From NCBI GenBank assembly GCA_963782415.1, contig CAWAJT010000006.1, positions 62,001-126,000 of the forward strand: a DNA stretch of 64,000 bases, written 5' to 3'. Source of the DNA: Bog-473 sp963782415. GTDB lineage: Bacteria; Actinomycetota; Acidimicrobiia; Acidimicrobiales; RAAP-2. The translations under genes and the position numbers were made by a program. The notes under the pieces were generated by a model. It was not told the DNA's origin and did no database searches. It worked only from the letters and a program-made list of their open reading frames with translations. Shown one piece after another: positions 52,716 through 59,967 of this stretch (positions are counted from its first letter, which is position 1; the number at the start of each line of letters is the position of its first letter).

Positions 52716-52735
52716 TGCCGGCCTGGTGTCACGTG
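52716..52735 (+). repeat. Boundary repeat copy 23, right half; end of array
   Basis: TGCCGGCCTGGTGTCACGTG, directly after the IS110 edge TGCCCCCGTA. No further copies are seen to the right. Confidence 0.5.
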
Positions 52736-52797
52736 ATTCGCCTCCAAACCGCTCATCCGCTTGCATCAGTTAGCGGCCGAGCGAGGTTCGGCTGCCT

Positions 52798-53283
52798 TTA
52801 GGACTGACCTAGCAACATCATCAAGACGAGCGGATCGAACGGGGATTCGACGAATCCGTAGTGGGCGTAAAAGCTCTTTGCGTCGTTATCTTTGGCGTGG
52901 ATTAGGAGAACCCGGACCCCGACCGACTGGGCCACCTCGAAGGCTTTCAGCATGAAGTGCTTTAGGAGCGCTGCCCCGAGTCCACGACCGCCGTGTCTCG
53001 AATCAACGGCCATCCGTGCGAGCAGGACGGCAGGCATCTCTTCTGGTTGGTTCCGCTGCATTGACTTCGGCGTGGACGATCGGAGTATCGATGCGGTCGC
53101 CGATGCGTAGAAAGCCACGACCTCTCGGGAGTCTGTTTCGCACACGACCCACGTCCGGCTACTGCCGCTCGTCTGATTCTTGCGGGCATAGCGGATCAGC
53201 CACAGATTGAGAGCCGGCTTGCCGCAGTCGAACCCGTCGAGGAGGTGGTCACCGGCCAACAACTCCGGACCGACGTAGGCCAC
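52798..53283 (-). CDS. TacT-like GNAT toxin
   Basis: 161 residues from a GTG at 53283 that overlaps the antitoxin stop. It has the toxin-type GNAT core: LARMAVDSRHGGRGLGAALL with the acetyl-CoA loop, and DAKSFYAHYGFVESPFDPLV as the C-terminal catalytic Tyr region. TacT/AtaT-type toxins acetylate aminoacyl-tRNA and stop translation. The partner DUF1778 antitoxin lies directly upstream. It stands just outside the last boundary repeat. Confidence 0.88.
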   Translation of the reverse strand: MAYVGPELLAGDHLLDGFDCGKPALNLWLIRYARKNQTSGSSRTWVVCETDSREVVAFYASATASILRSSTPKSMQRNQPEEMPAVLLARMAVDSRHGGRGLGAALLKHFMLKAFEVAQSVGVRVLLIHAKDNDAKSFYAHYGFVESPFDPLVLMMLLGQS

Positions 53284-53558
53284 TAAGCAGGTTGCTCGAG
53301 CACCGAGGGATTGGAGAGCAACTTGACCATCGCTGCCGGGAGTGCCGGCGGAGCCGACAGCAGCTCCTGGAGCTGATCCCACTCAGCGTCGTCAACCGCG
53401 AAGACGCGCCGATCGGCGAGCTCGGTCTCGGCAGCCTCGACCGCATGGCGCAACACGAAGTCGTTGGCCGATTCACCTCGGGCGTCAGCGGCCCGGCGCA
53501 GGACGGCGTCCTGTTCGGGGGTGAGCCTCAAGCTCAGTCGTTCGGTCTTCGAAGCCAT
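53283..53558 (-). CDS. DUF1778 (TacA-like) antitoxin
   Basis: 91 residues from the ATG at 53558. An N-terminal ribbon-helix-helix (KTERLSLRLTPEQDAVLRRA, then ESANDFVLRHAVEAAE) precedes a toxin-neutralising tail (FAVDDAEWDQLQELLSAPP). It binds DNA and the GNAT toxin. A dyad directly upstream is the likely operator. Confidence 0.92.
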   Translation of the reverse strand: MASKTERLSLRLTPEQDAVLRRAADARGESANDFVLRHAVEAAETELADRRVFAVDDAEWDQLQELLSAPPALPAAMVKLLSNPSVLEQPA

Positions 53559-53566
53559 ACCGTAAG

Positions 53567-53586
53567 TGTACGCCATATGACGTACA
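53567..53586. promoter_or_regulatory. Antitoxin operator dyad
   Basis: TGTACG / CGTACA with an 8-base spacer, 8 bp before the antitoxin start. A typical RHH operator position for conditional autoregulation. Confidence 0.6.
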
Positions 53587-53697
53587 AATTCATCATCTCA
53601 ACCGAGTTCCGTACAGGCAGGGCCGGTCAAGGCCGGCGCAGCCGCCCATAGGGGAAGCCTTGACGGGTCCGGGCGGATCCCACGGGCACCATGGGTC

Positions 53698-53718
53698 AGG
53701 CCGCCCGATGGGCGGCCT
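53698..53718. repeat. Strong GC hairpin
   Basis: AGGCCGCCC / GGGCGGCCT with a GAT loop, 9-bp perfect stem. It lies 60 bp upstream of the next rightward gene. It may mark the edge of the Rep element or block read-through. No T-tract. Confidence 0.45.
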
Positions 53719-53777
53719 ACCTGCACTTTTACCCTTCTCTAGGACGGTTGTCGCAACTATGCGACAAACTCTGAGAC

Positions 53778-54212
53778 ATGACCGAAGATCTCGATTTCCG
53801 GAGCGACAAGAGCGAGACCGCTGAGGGCGGCCGGGTGGCCGTCAGCCGCTGGGCCGGCTACCACCACAACCTCGATGAGGACGTGGTGGCCCAGGCCTTC
53901 TCGACGCCGGCCCAGAGCATGGAGGAACTCGACCCCGAGATCCGTGATGCGATCGCCTCCGACGCCCTCGAGCGTTCGGAACTGATCGGCTTCTGGGTGG
54001 CCTGGCATCTTGCCGGCGGCTTCGACAATCTCGAGCGAGGCGGCTGGCACCGGGCGACCATCTTCCGCAAGATTCGCCGCTTCCGGGCCACCTACGGGGC
54101 TCACCCCGACGAGTTCGTCTTCCCCTGGATCCAGCTCGACCTCGACACCGCGTGGTCCGAGCAGATCTCCCGCCAGCTCGAAGCGGCCCGCAGCCGCGGC
54201 TTCTTCGGCTGA
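53778..54212 (+). CDS. Hypothetical protein of the Rep element
   Basis: 144 residues. The central segment SELIGFWVAWHLAGGFDNLE, then GWHRATIFRKIRRFRATYGA, looks like an HTH-type unit. The C-terminus is LDTAWSEQISRQLEAARSRG. It sits just upstream of the Rep-like gene, so a DNA-binding role in copy control is plausible. No named family. Confidence 0.6.
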   Translation: MTEDLDFRSDKSETAEGGRVAVSRWAGYHHNLDEDVVAQAFSTPAQSMEELDPEIRDAIASDALERSELIGFWVAWHLAGGFDNLERGGWHRATIFRKIRRFRATYGAHPDEFVFPWIQLDLDTAWSEQISRQLEAARSRGFFG

Positions 54213-54232
54213 CTTCGAACGCGTTCAGACCC

Positions 54233-55327
54233 ATGCATGCGTCTGATCAGTTAGTCGCAAATATGCAGCTACAGGCGTCCAGCCTCCGGGAGCTGGCGTC
54301 GGGAGTCGACGCCCTGTACCTCTCTGGCCGAGCCGAGCTCCCGAAGCGGTTCCTCGCCCGACTCGAGGACAGCCGGGCCTGGGCCGCCGAAGCCAAGCGT
54401 CCGGCGCCGTGCCAGATCGGCCAGCACACCTTCGGCATCGCTCCCCACGGGTGGGGAAAGTACCGCTTCTGCCTCGACCACCACATGGCGAGGATCGGCT
54501 TCTCGACCAGCCGCCACCTCCCCACCGTGCGGGTGCAGCCGCGTTCCGGGTTCCTGCATGCCGTCGGGCCCGGTGCAGCGGTGGCAACACTGCGGGAGGT
54601 ACTCGAACCCGAACTGGGGCAGCTGCGCCTCTGGGCCAACCGGGTCGACCTCTTCGCCGACTGGCAGGGTTGGACGCTGACCCTCGACGACGCCCATCGC
54701 TTCGTCTGCCGGGCCGAGGCCCGTCGCACCTACGAAGTGGGCGGCAAGCTGACCGGTCTGGAGTTCGGTTCGCGCAAGACCAAGACCCTGCTGGCTCGCC
54801 TCTACGACAAGACGGCGGAGACGGCCGCCAAGGACACCGGTTGGTGGCAGGAGGTCTGGGGCGAGCGGTTCGTCCCCGGCCTGCCGGTGCACCGACTCGA
54901 GTTCGAGTTCAGTCGGCAGGCGCTGGTCGAGTTCGACCTCAACACGCCGGACCAGGTCCTGGCAGCTGCCGGCGACCTCTGGGCCTACGCCACCGGGGAA
55001 TGGCTGACGTACCGCTCCCCCACTGCCGACCAGACCCGCTCCCGTTGGCCGTTCGCTCCCGAGTGGGCGCAGGTGCAGAGAGCCACCCTCCGGCACCGGG
55101 CCATCGGCGTGGAACGCCTGCGCCTGGCCCGGCGGTCGACGTCCATTCAGAAGCTGCTCCCGGGCCTGACGGGCTACCTGGCGTCGCTGGGCGCCCTGAT
55201 CGGGACCGAGGGCATCGAGGACACGTTGGGAGCCATCGGGCATCATCTGCACACCTACGAGATCGTCAGCCACACGCCCTTTGCCGACCGGGTGGCCCGC
55301 CGGCGCAGCGAGCTGGAGCTGCGGTGA
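54233..55327 (+). CDS. Replication initiator-like protein
   Basis: 364 residues from an ATG at 54233 (ATG 54263 is the alternative). The centre has WANRVDLFADWQGW, GLEFGSRKTKTLLARLYDKT and HRLEFEFSRQALVEFDL. This pattern fits the rolling-circle Rep_trans family, whose catalytic Tyr lies in a YDK-type motif. It would nick the origin of a small integrative plasmid. It overlaps the following GTG by 4 bp. Confidence 0.7.
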   Translation: MHASDQLVANMQLQASSLRELASGVDALYLSGRAELPKRFLARLEDSRAWAAEAKRPAPCQIGQHTFGIAPHGWGKYRFCLDHHMARIGFSTSRHLPTVRVQPRSGFLHAVGPGAAVATLREVLEPELGQLRLWANRVDLFADWQGWTLTLDDAHRFVCRAEARRTYEVGGKLTGLEFGSRKTKTLLARLYDKTAETAAKDTGWWQEVWGERFVPGLPVHRLEFEFSRQALVEFDLNTPDQVLAAAGDLWAYATGEWLTYRSPTADQTRSRWPFAPEWAQVQRATLRHRAIGVERLRLARRSTSIQKLLPGLTGYLASLGALIGTEGIEDTLGAIGHHLHTYEIVSHTPFADRVARRRSELELR

Positions 55328-55539
55328 GCACCGCCGGTCCCGACTACGAGCGGGTGGCGGCAGTGCTTGTAGCGATCGGTCTGCGCATGGTGCACGAGGG
55401 CGTGGTTCCCGAGGGCATCGTGGACCGAGACAAGCAAGACGAGGTGGAACAGGAGGACAGCGATGTTGACGGTGGCCTACTGCAGGGTGTCGACCGAGGA
55501 GCAGGCGGCCGAAGGCTTCTCGATCGCCGGGCAGGCTGA
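55324..55539 (+). CDS. Small acidic ORF between Rep and recombinase
   Basis: 71 codons from a GTG coupled to the Rep stop. The first 45 residues (YERVAAVLVAIGLRMVHEGV, then DRDKQDEVEQEDSDVDGG) look real. The remainder overlaps the recombinase start in another frame. Function unknown. Confidence 0.4.
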   Translation: MSTAGPDYERVAAVLVAIGLRMVHEGVVPEGIVDRDKQDEVEQEDSDVDGGLLQGVDRGAGGRRLLDRRAG

Positions 55540-56899
55540 CAAGCTGCCGCGTCTACGCCGAACTGCACGACCTCGGCGACGTGACGGTCATCGCCGACCC
55601 GGGACTCTCCGGCAAGAACCTCGAGCGGCCCGGGCTGCAGCAACTGCTGCACATGGTCGACGAGGGTCACGTCGCCAACGTGATCACCTGGAGGCTCGAC
55701 CGGCTGTCGAGGAACTTGGGCGACCTCATCATGCTGGCCGACCGTTTCGGGCAGGCCAACGTCGCCCTGCACTCGTTCACCGAGAAGATCGACCTGTCGT
55801 CGGCGACGGGCCGGATGTTCTACAACATCCTCGGTTCCTTCGCGCAGTTCTACCGGGAGCAACTGGCCGAGAACGTGCGCATGGGCATGCAGCAGGCCGT
55901 GCGCCAGGGCAAGTGGGTCAATCGTCCGAAGACCGGTTACGACCTCATCGACGGCGAGCTCGTCCCCAACGAGATGGCGCCAGTCGTCCGGCGCATCTTC
56001 ACAATGCGCGGCGAGGGGGCTAGTCAGGGCAAGATCGCCGACGCCACGGGCGTCAAGTACTCGACCGTGCTGAGCATTCTCGGATCCCGCATCTATCTCG
56101 GCGAGGTCCAGATGAACGGCGGAATGGTTCCCCGGCCACCACGAGGCGATCATCACGCCGGAGGCTTTCGCCACCGCCCATCGAGGCCGAGTCAGGGGCC
56201 GGGCCCGCGGCACCGACCTCCTGTCGGGCCGGGTCCGCTGCGGCTTGTGCCAGCGGCTCATGGCGCTCGACCAGAACGGCGAAGGCCGCAAGCTCTACCG
56301 CTGCCACCACCGGGGCCAAGGCTGCCGGCAACCCCGCCGCACGAACGTCGGGCTGCACCGGGCCGCCGTGTTGGGGCTCCAGCTCATCGGCGACGACGTC
56401 GAACTGCAGGCCGCCATCCGCCGGGAGCTCGAGCTGGCCCGAACGCCGGCCCTCAAGGCCGGCGGAGGGCCCCGGACTCGCCGCTCACGTCACGGTGTCG
56501 ACGACCTGGTGGCCCAACGTCGCAAACTGCTGCGCCTGTACTACGACGACAAGGTCGGGGCCGACCTGTTCGCCGAGGAGGAGGCTCGCCTGTCCGTGGC
56601 GATCCGTGAGGCGCAGCGTGAGTCCGACGATGCACTCGTCGAGGTGGCACACGCAGACGATGTCGCCCAGCACTTCGATGCCGTCGCACAACTGCTCGCA
56701 ACGCTCGACGTCGACAGGACATGGAAGGTCGCGACCGGACATCGAACGACGTGTGCTCATCGACGAGTTCATCGAGGAGATCACCGTGTTACCGGATTAC
56801 CTCGACGTGAAAGTGCACGGAGCGCCACCGGTGCACGTCCTCTACCAGGAGGTTGGACTCAAGGAGTCGGGTTTTGATCGTGTCGGAGGGGGGACTTGA
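55463..56899 (+). pseudogene. Serine recombinase with three frameshifts
   Basis: The catalytic Ser is in MLTVAYCRVSTEEQ. Extra single bases near 55553 (C), 56123 (G) and 56742 (G) break the frame. Across the frames one can read NVITWRLDRLSRNLGDLIML, the recombinase domain with WFPGHHEAIITPEAF, a zinc ribbon (CGLCQRLM ... YRCHH), a coiled coil and RRVLIDEFIEEITVLPDYLD. The last codons run into the 3' end of tRNA-Leu, so the element probably integrated there. All three indels fall in short C or G doublets, so sequencing error is possible. Confidence 0.85.
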
Positions 56900-56964
56900 A
56901 CCCCCACGCCCTTGCGGGCACCAGCCCCTCAAGCTGGCGCGTCTGCCTATTCCGCCACTCCGAC
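56881..56964 (-). tRNA. tRNA-Leu (anticodon GAG)
   Basis: 84 nt. The acceptor stem GTCGGAG/CTCCGAC, anticodon stem CCAGC/GCTGG around TTGAGGG (anticodon GAG), long variable arm typical of class II tRNA and T-arm GGGGG-TTCAAGT-CCCCC are all complete. Discriminator A; CCA is not encoded. Its 3' end overlaps the terminal codons of the serine recombinase. Confidence 0.96.
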
Positions 56965-57049
56965 GAGCTTGCAACTGGAACGCAGCGTTCGGAGATCGTA
57001 GCGCGTCGCCATCGGGACCTCCCCCGGGGCGGAACGAGAAATCCCCGCC

Positions 57050-58879
57050 TCACTGCCCCGGCAGCGAAGGCGTCGTGTTGCTGGTCGACTCCGGCGCCCG
57101 CACAGCCCAGAGCTGCGCGAACCACAGGAGGCTGGGGCTGCGCGGCTGGGCCTGTACGCCGCCGATGGTGCGACTCCAGACCAGCGCGGTCGGCTCGGCG
57201 AAGAGCGGCAGCGACACCATGTTGTCCCACAGCATGGTGTCGGCCTGGTTGTAGAGCGACATCGCCGTGTTCAGGTTCAGCTGCTGTGAGGCCTGCTGCA
57301 CCAGCCGCTCGAACGCGCTGTTCGAGAAGCCGGTCCAGTTCTGGGAACCGTTCTTCCCCGGCGGTCCGAGCGACATCGTGTACCACGCCAGCGTCTGGCT
57401 CATGTAGGGCGAGAAGGACTGCGGCAGCAGGGCCAGGTCGGCGAAGCCCGCAGCCAGCACGGCGCCCGTCTGCGCTGCGCCCGCCTCGGGGACCATGATG
57501 GTGTCCAGTCCGGCAGCGATGAGGTCGTCCCGGATCGCCGGGGCGGCCGCGGCGGCCCACGGATCGCTCGAGTCGTAGACCATGTGCAGCTGGAAGGGAA
57601 TGCCGAACGTCGTGTGGTAGTAGGCATTGCCCGGAGTACGCACCAGTCCGCTCGCCGCGATGAACGAGGCGGCCTGCGACGGCACAGGCGTCACCGGGAA
57701 GTTCACACTGCCGCCGGCGCCGACGGACGTGGTCGACGTTGAGGCGGTCGGTGCCGGCACCGTCGTCGTGGACGAGGTCGACCCGGCCGGTTTGTAGTTC
57801 TCCTGACCTTGCACCGTGAGGTGGCTGTTGCCCGGTGCCAGGCCCGTCACGGCCCAGCTCGCCTGCTGGTTCACCAGGTCCTGGCGGTTGATGCTGAGGG
57901 CGATGGCGAAGCGGAGGTCGGGCGAGAGATCGGACTCGAGCGAGCTCGCCATGTCCAGCTGCAGCAGGGTCGCCGAGGTGTCGACCTCGCTCTGGGCCCC
58001 GGGCAGCCCCGTCATCTGGGTCAGGAACGACGGCGTCACCTGGCTGGGTGCCGCCACCTGCACGTAGCCCGCCGCCATCCACTCGGCCAGCTGTGCCGTC
58101 GAGGAGGCGACGTGCACAGTGATCGACTTCGTGTTGGCCGGCGTGCCCCACCATTTGGGGTTCTGCACCAGCGTGATGGCGCTCGGCGTCACCGTCCCCA
58201 GCTTGAACGGGCCGCCCGACAGGTCGATGGCCGGGTCGACCGTGCTGCAGCTCGGATTCCAGCCCACCTTCTCCATGACGTGGGCCGGCAGCAGGTTGGC
58301 GAACAGCATCTGCCAGTCGGCAAACGTGGTCTTGAACGCCACCGTCACCGTGCGGCCGCCGTCGCTGCCGGTCACCGAGGAGATGTCGCGGTACCCCTCG
58401 ATGCTGACCACGTCGGGCGACGAGATGATCGGATCGCCGCGCTGCTCCTCCCAGGCGTACTTGAAGTCGTCCGCCGTGATGGGGACACCGTCGGACCACA
58501 CCGCCTTGGGGTTCAATGTGTAGACGACGGTCTCGGGCTTCGTGTTGACCAGCTCGGAGGAGGCGATGAGATCGCCGTTGGCCGTCGGGGTGCCGGCCGA
58601 GTTGACGACGTCGGGCACGAACGGACTGGGGAGTACAGCGGCGAGGACGCTCTGCGTGCCCGGCGTGTTCCCCGCGGGCGTGTTCGGGTTGCAACCGGTG
58701 GGGGCCTGGGTCGTGCCGAACGAGATCGCCCCGTTCGCCACGGCGACGTAGGTCACGGTGGTCCCGGCGCCGCCGCTGTTGCCGCCACAGGCGGACGCCG
58801 TGAGGGCCAGCAGCGCGAGCATCGTGCTCGTCCCGACCAGCCAGCGCCAGCGCCGGGGGCGTCGGCCCCGGCCCGTCAC
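57050..58879 (-). CDS. ABC transporter substrate-binding lipoprotein (family 5)
   Basis: 609 residues. Signal peptide with lipobox LTASAC, then the extracytoplasmic solute-binding family 5 domain: VVYTLNPKAVWSDGVPITAD, DFKYAWEEQ and NPKWWG are diagnostic. A Thr/Ser/Pro-rich insert lies near residue 370. It would bind peptides or similar solutes outside the membrane. No cognate permease or ATPase is nearby. The start overlaps the secG stop by 4 bp, so the two are translationally coupled. Confidence 0.9.
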   Translation of the reverse strand: MTGRGRRPRRWRWLVGTSTMLALLALTASACGGNSGGAGTTVTYVAVANGAISFGTTQAPTGCNPNTPAGNTPGTQSVLAAVLPSPFVPDVVNSAGTPTANGDLIASSELVNTKPETVVYTLNPKAVWSDGVPITADDFKYAWEEQRGDPIISSPDVVSIEGYRDISSVTGSDGGRTVTVAFKTTFADWQMLFANLLPAHVMEKVGWNPSCSTVDPAIDLSGGPFKLGTVTPSAITLVQNPKWWGTPANTKSITVHVASSTAQLAEWMAAGYVQVAAPSQVTPSFLTQMTGLPGAQSEVDTSATLLQLDMASSLESDLSPDLRFAIALSINRQDLVNQQASWAVTGLAPGNSHLTVQGQENYKPAGSTSSTTTVPAPTASTSTTSVGAGGSVNFPVTPVPSQAASFIAASGLVRTPGNAYYHTTFGIPFQLHMVYDSSDPWAAAAAPAIRDDLIAAGLDTIMVPEAGAAQTGAVLAAGFADLALLPQSFSPYMSQTLAWYTMSLGPPGKNGSQNWTGFSNSAFERLVQQASQQLNLNTAMSLYNQADTMLWDNMVSLPLFAEPTALVWSRTIGGVQAQPRSPSLLWFAQLWAVRAPESTSNTTPSLPGQ

Positions 58880-59124
58880 TGCAGCCGAAGGTCCAAGGTG
58901 ACGGTCGTGAGAGCGAAGACGATGGCCACGGTCACCGTGATGCGGTCCAGGTTGCGCTCCACCACGGTCGAGCCCTGCGCCGCGGCACCCACGCTGCCTC
59001 CGAACATGTCGGAGAGGCCGCCGCCCTTGCCACTGTGCATCAGGATCAAGAAGATGAGCCCGAGCGCGGACAGGACCTCAATGACGATGTAGATCCACGT
59101 AACGGTGTCCAACGTTGCCAGCAC
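58876..59124 (-). CDS. secG: Preprotein translocase subunit SecG
   Basis: 82 residues with two membrane helices (about 10-30 and 60-80) and the conserved cytosolic loop HSGKGGGLSDMFGGS. It assists the SecYE channel. Downstream of tpiA, the usual actinobacterial and wider bacterial position. Confidence 0.95.
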   Translation of the reverse strand: MLATLDTVTWIYIVIEVLSALGLIFLILMHSGKGGGLSDMFGGSVGAAAQGSTVVERNLDRITVTVAIVFALTTVTLDLRLQ

Positions 59125-59166
59125 GGCGAAGCCTCCAACTTGCGGCAGAACACGCCCCGATCGGGC

Positions 59167-59967
59167 CTAGGAACGGTAGCAGGCCGCGGTCGCCCGAACG
59201 ATGTCGGCAAAGGCACCAGCTTCCAGGCTGGCACCCCCAACGAGCAGGCCGTCCACGTCCGGTTCGGCCATGAAATCGGCAGCGTTCTCTGCGTTCACCG
59301 AACCCCCGTACTGGAGCCGCACGGCCGCCGCCGCCTGATCGCCCCCGACCTTGGCCACCAGGGAGCGAATGAAGACACAGGCGTCCTCGGCGTCCATTGC
59401 GGTGGCCGCCTTGCCGCTCCCGATAGCCCAGATGGGTTCGTAGGCGACGACGAGGCCACCGAGCACGTCCGCCGCCAGGTCCGAGAGGGCGGCCAGGATC
59501 TGTTCCTCCAAGACACCCTCGGTCTGCCCTCGCTGGCGCTGGTCCTCGGTCTCCCCCACACACACCACCGGCGTCATGCCGTTGCGCAGGACGGCGCGCA
59601 GCGTGGCGGCCACGGTGGCGTCGTCCATGGCGAAGAGCGTGCGCCGCTCCGAGTGCCCCACGATGACGTAGGTCGTGCCCAGGCGGGCCAAGAAGCGTGG
59701 GCTGATCTCACCGGTGCGCGCGCCCGCGTCCTCGTCGGAGCAGTGTTGGGCGCCGAGCGCGAGGGGCAGGTGCTCCTTCTCCACGAGCGTCTGCACGGTG
59801 CGCAGGTCGGTGAAGGGCGGGTGCACCGAGACGTCGACCGGCGCAACGTCTTCGGGCTTGAGCCGCAGGCCGAGGTCGCGCACAAGATGCAGGGCCTCAA
59901 TGTGGTCGTGATGCATCTTCCAGTTCCCGCTGATCAGCGGTCTCCGGGCACTCTTGGCGGCGCTCAC
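59167..59967 (-). CDS. tpiA: Triosephosphate isomerase
   Basis: 266 residues. Lys17 in GNWKMH, the His of IVGHSERR, the Glu of VAYEPIWAIGSG and the phosphate-binding LQYGGSVN and GLLVGGASLE are all present. It interconverts dihydroxyacetone phosphate and glyceraldehyde-3-phosphate in glycolysis. The start overlaps pgk by 4 bp. Confidence 0.98.
   Translation of the reverse strand: MSAAKSARRPLISGNWKMHHDHIEALHLVRDLGLRLKPEDVAPVDVSVHPPFTDLRTVQTLVEKEHLPLALGAQHCSDEDAGARTGEISPRFLARLGTTYVIVGHSERRTLFAMDDATVAATLRAVLRNGMTPVVCVGETEDQRQRGQTEGVLEEQILAALSDLAADVLGGLVVAYEPIWAIGSGKAATAMDAEDACVFIRSLVAKVGGDQAAAAVRLQYGGSVNAENAADFMAEPDVDGLLVGGASLEAGAFADIVRATAACYRS

Noticed and set aside
21458..52735. Array called as a standard class or chromosomal integron with attC sites
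   Set aside because: The repeats lack recognisable RYYYAAC and GTTRRRY boxes and no tyrosine integron integrase is in the window, so only 'integron-like' is supportable.
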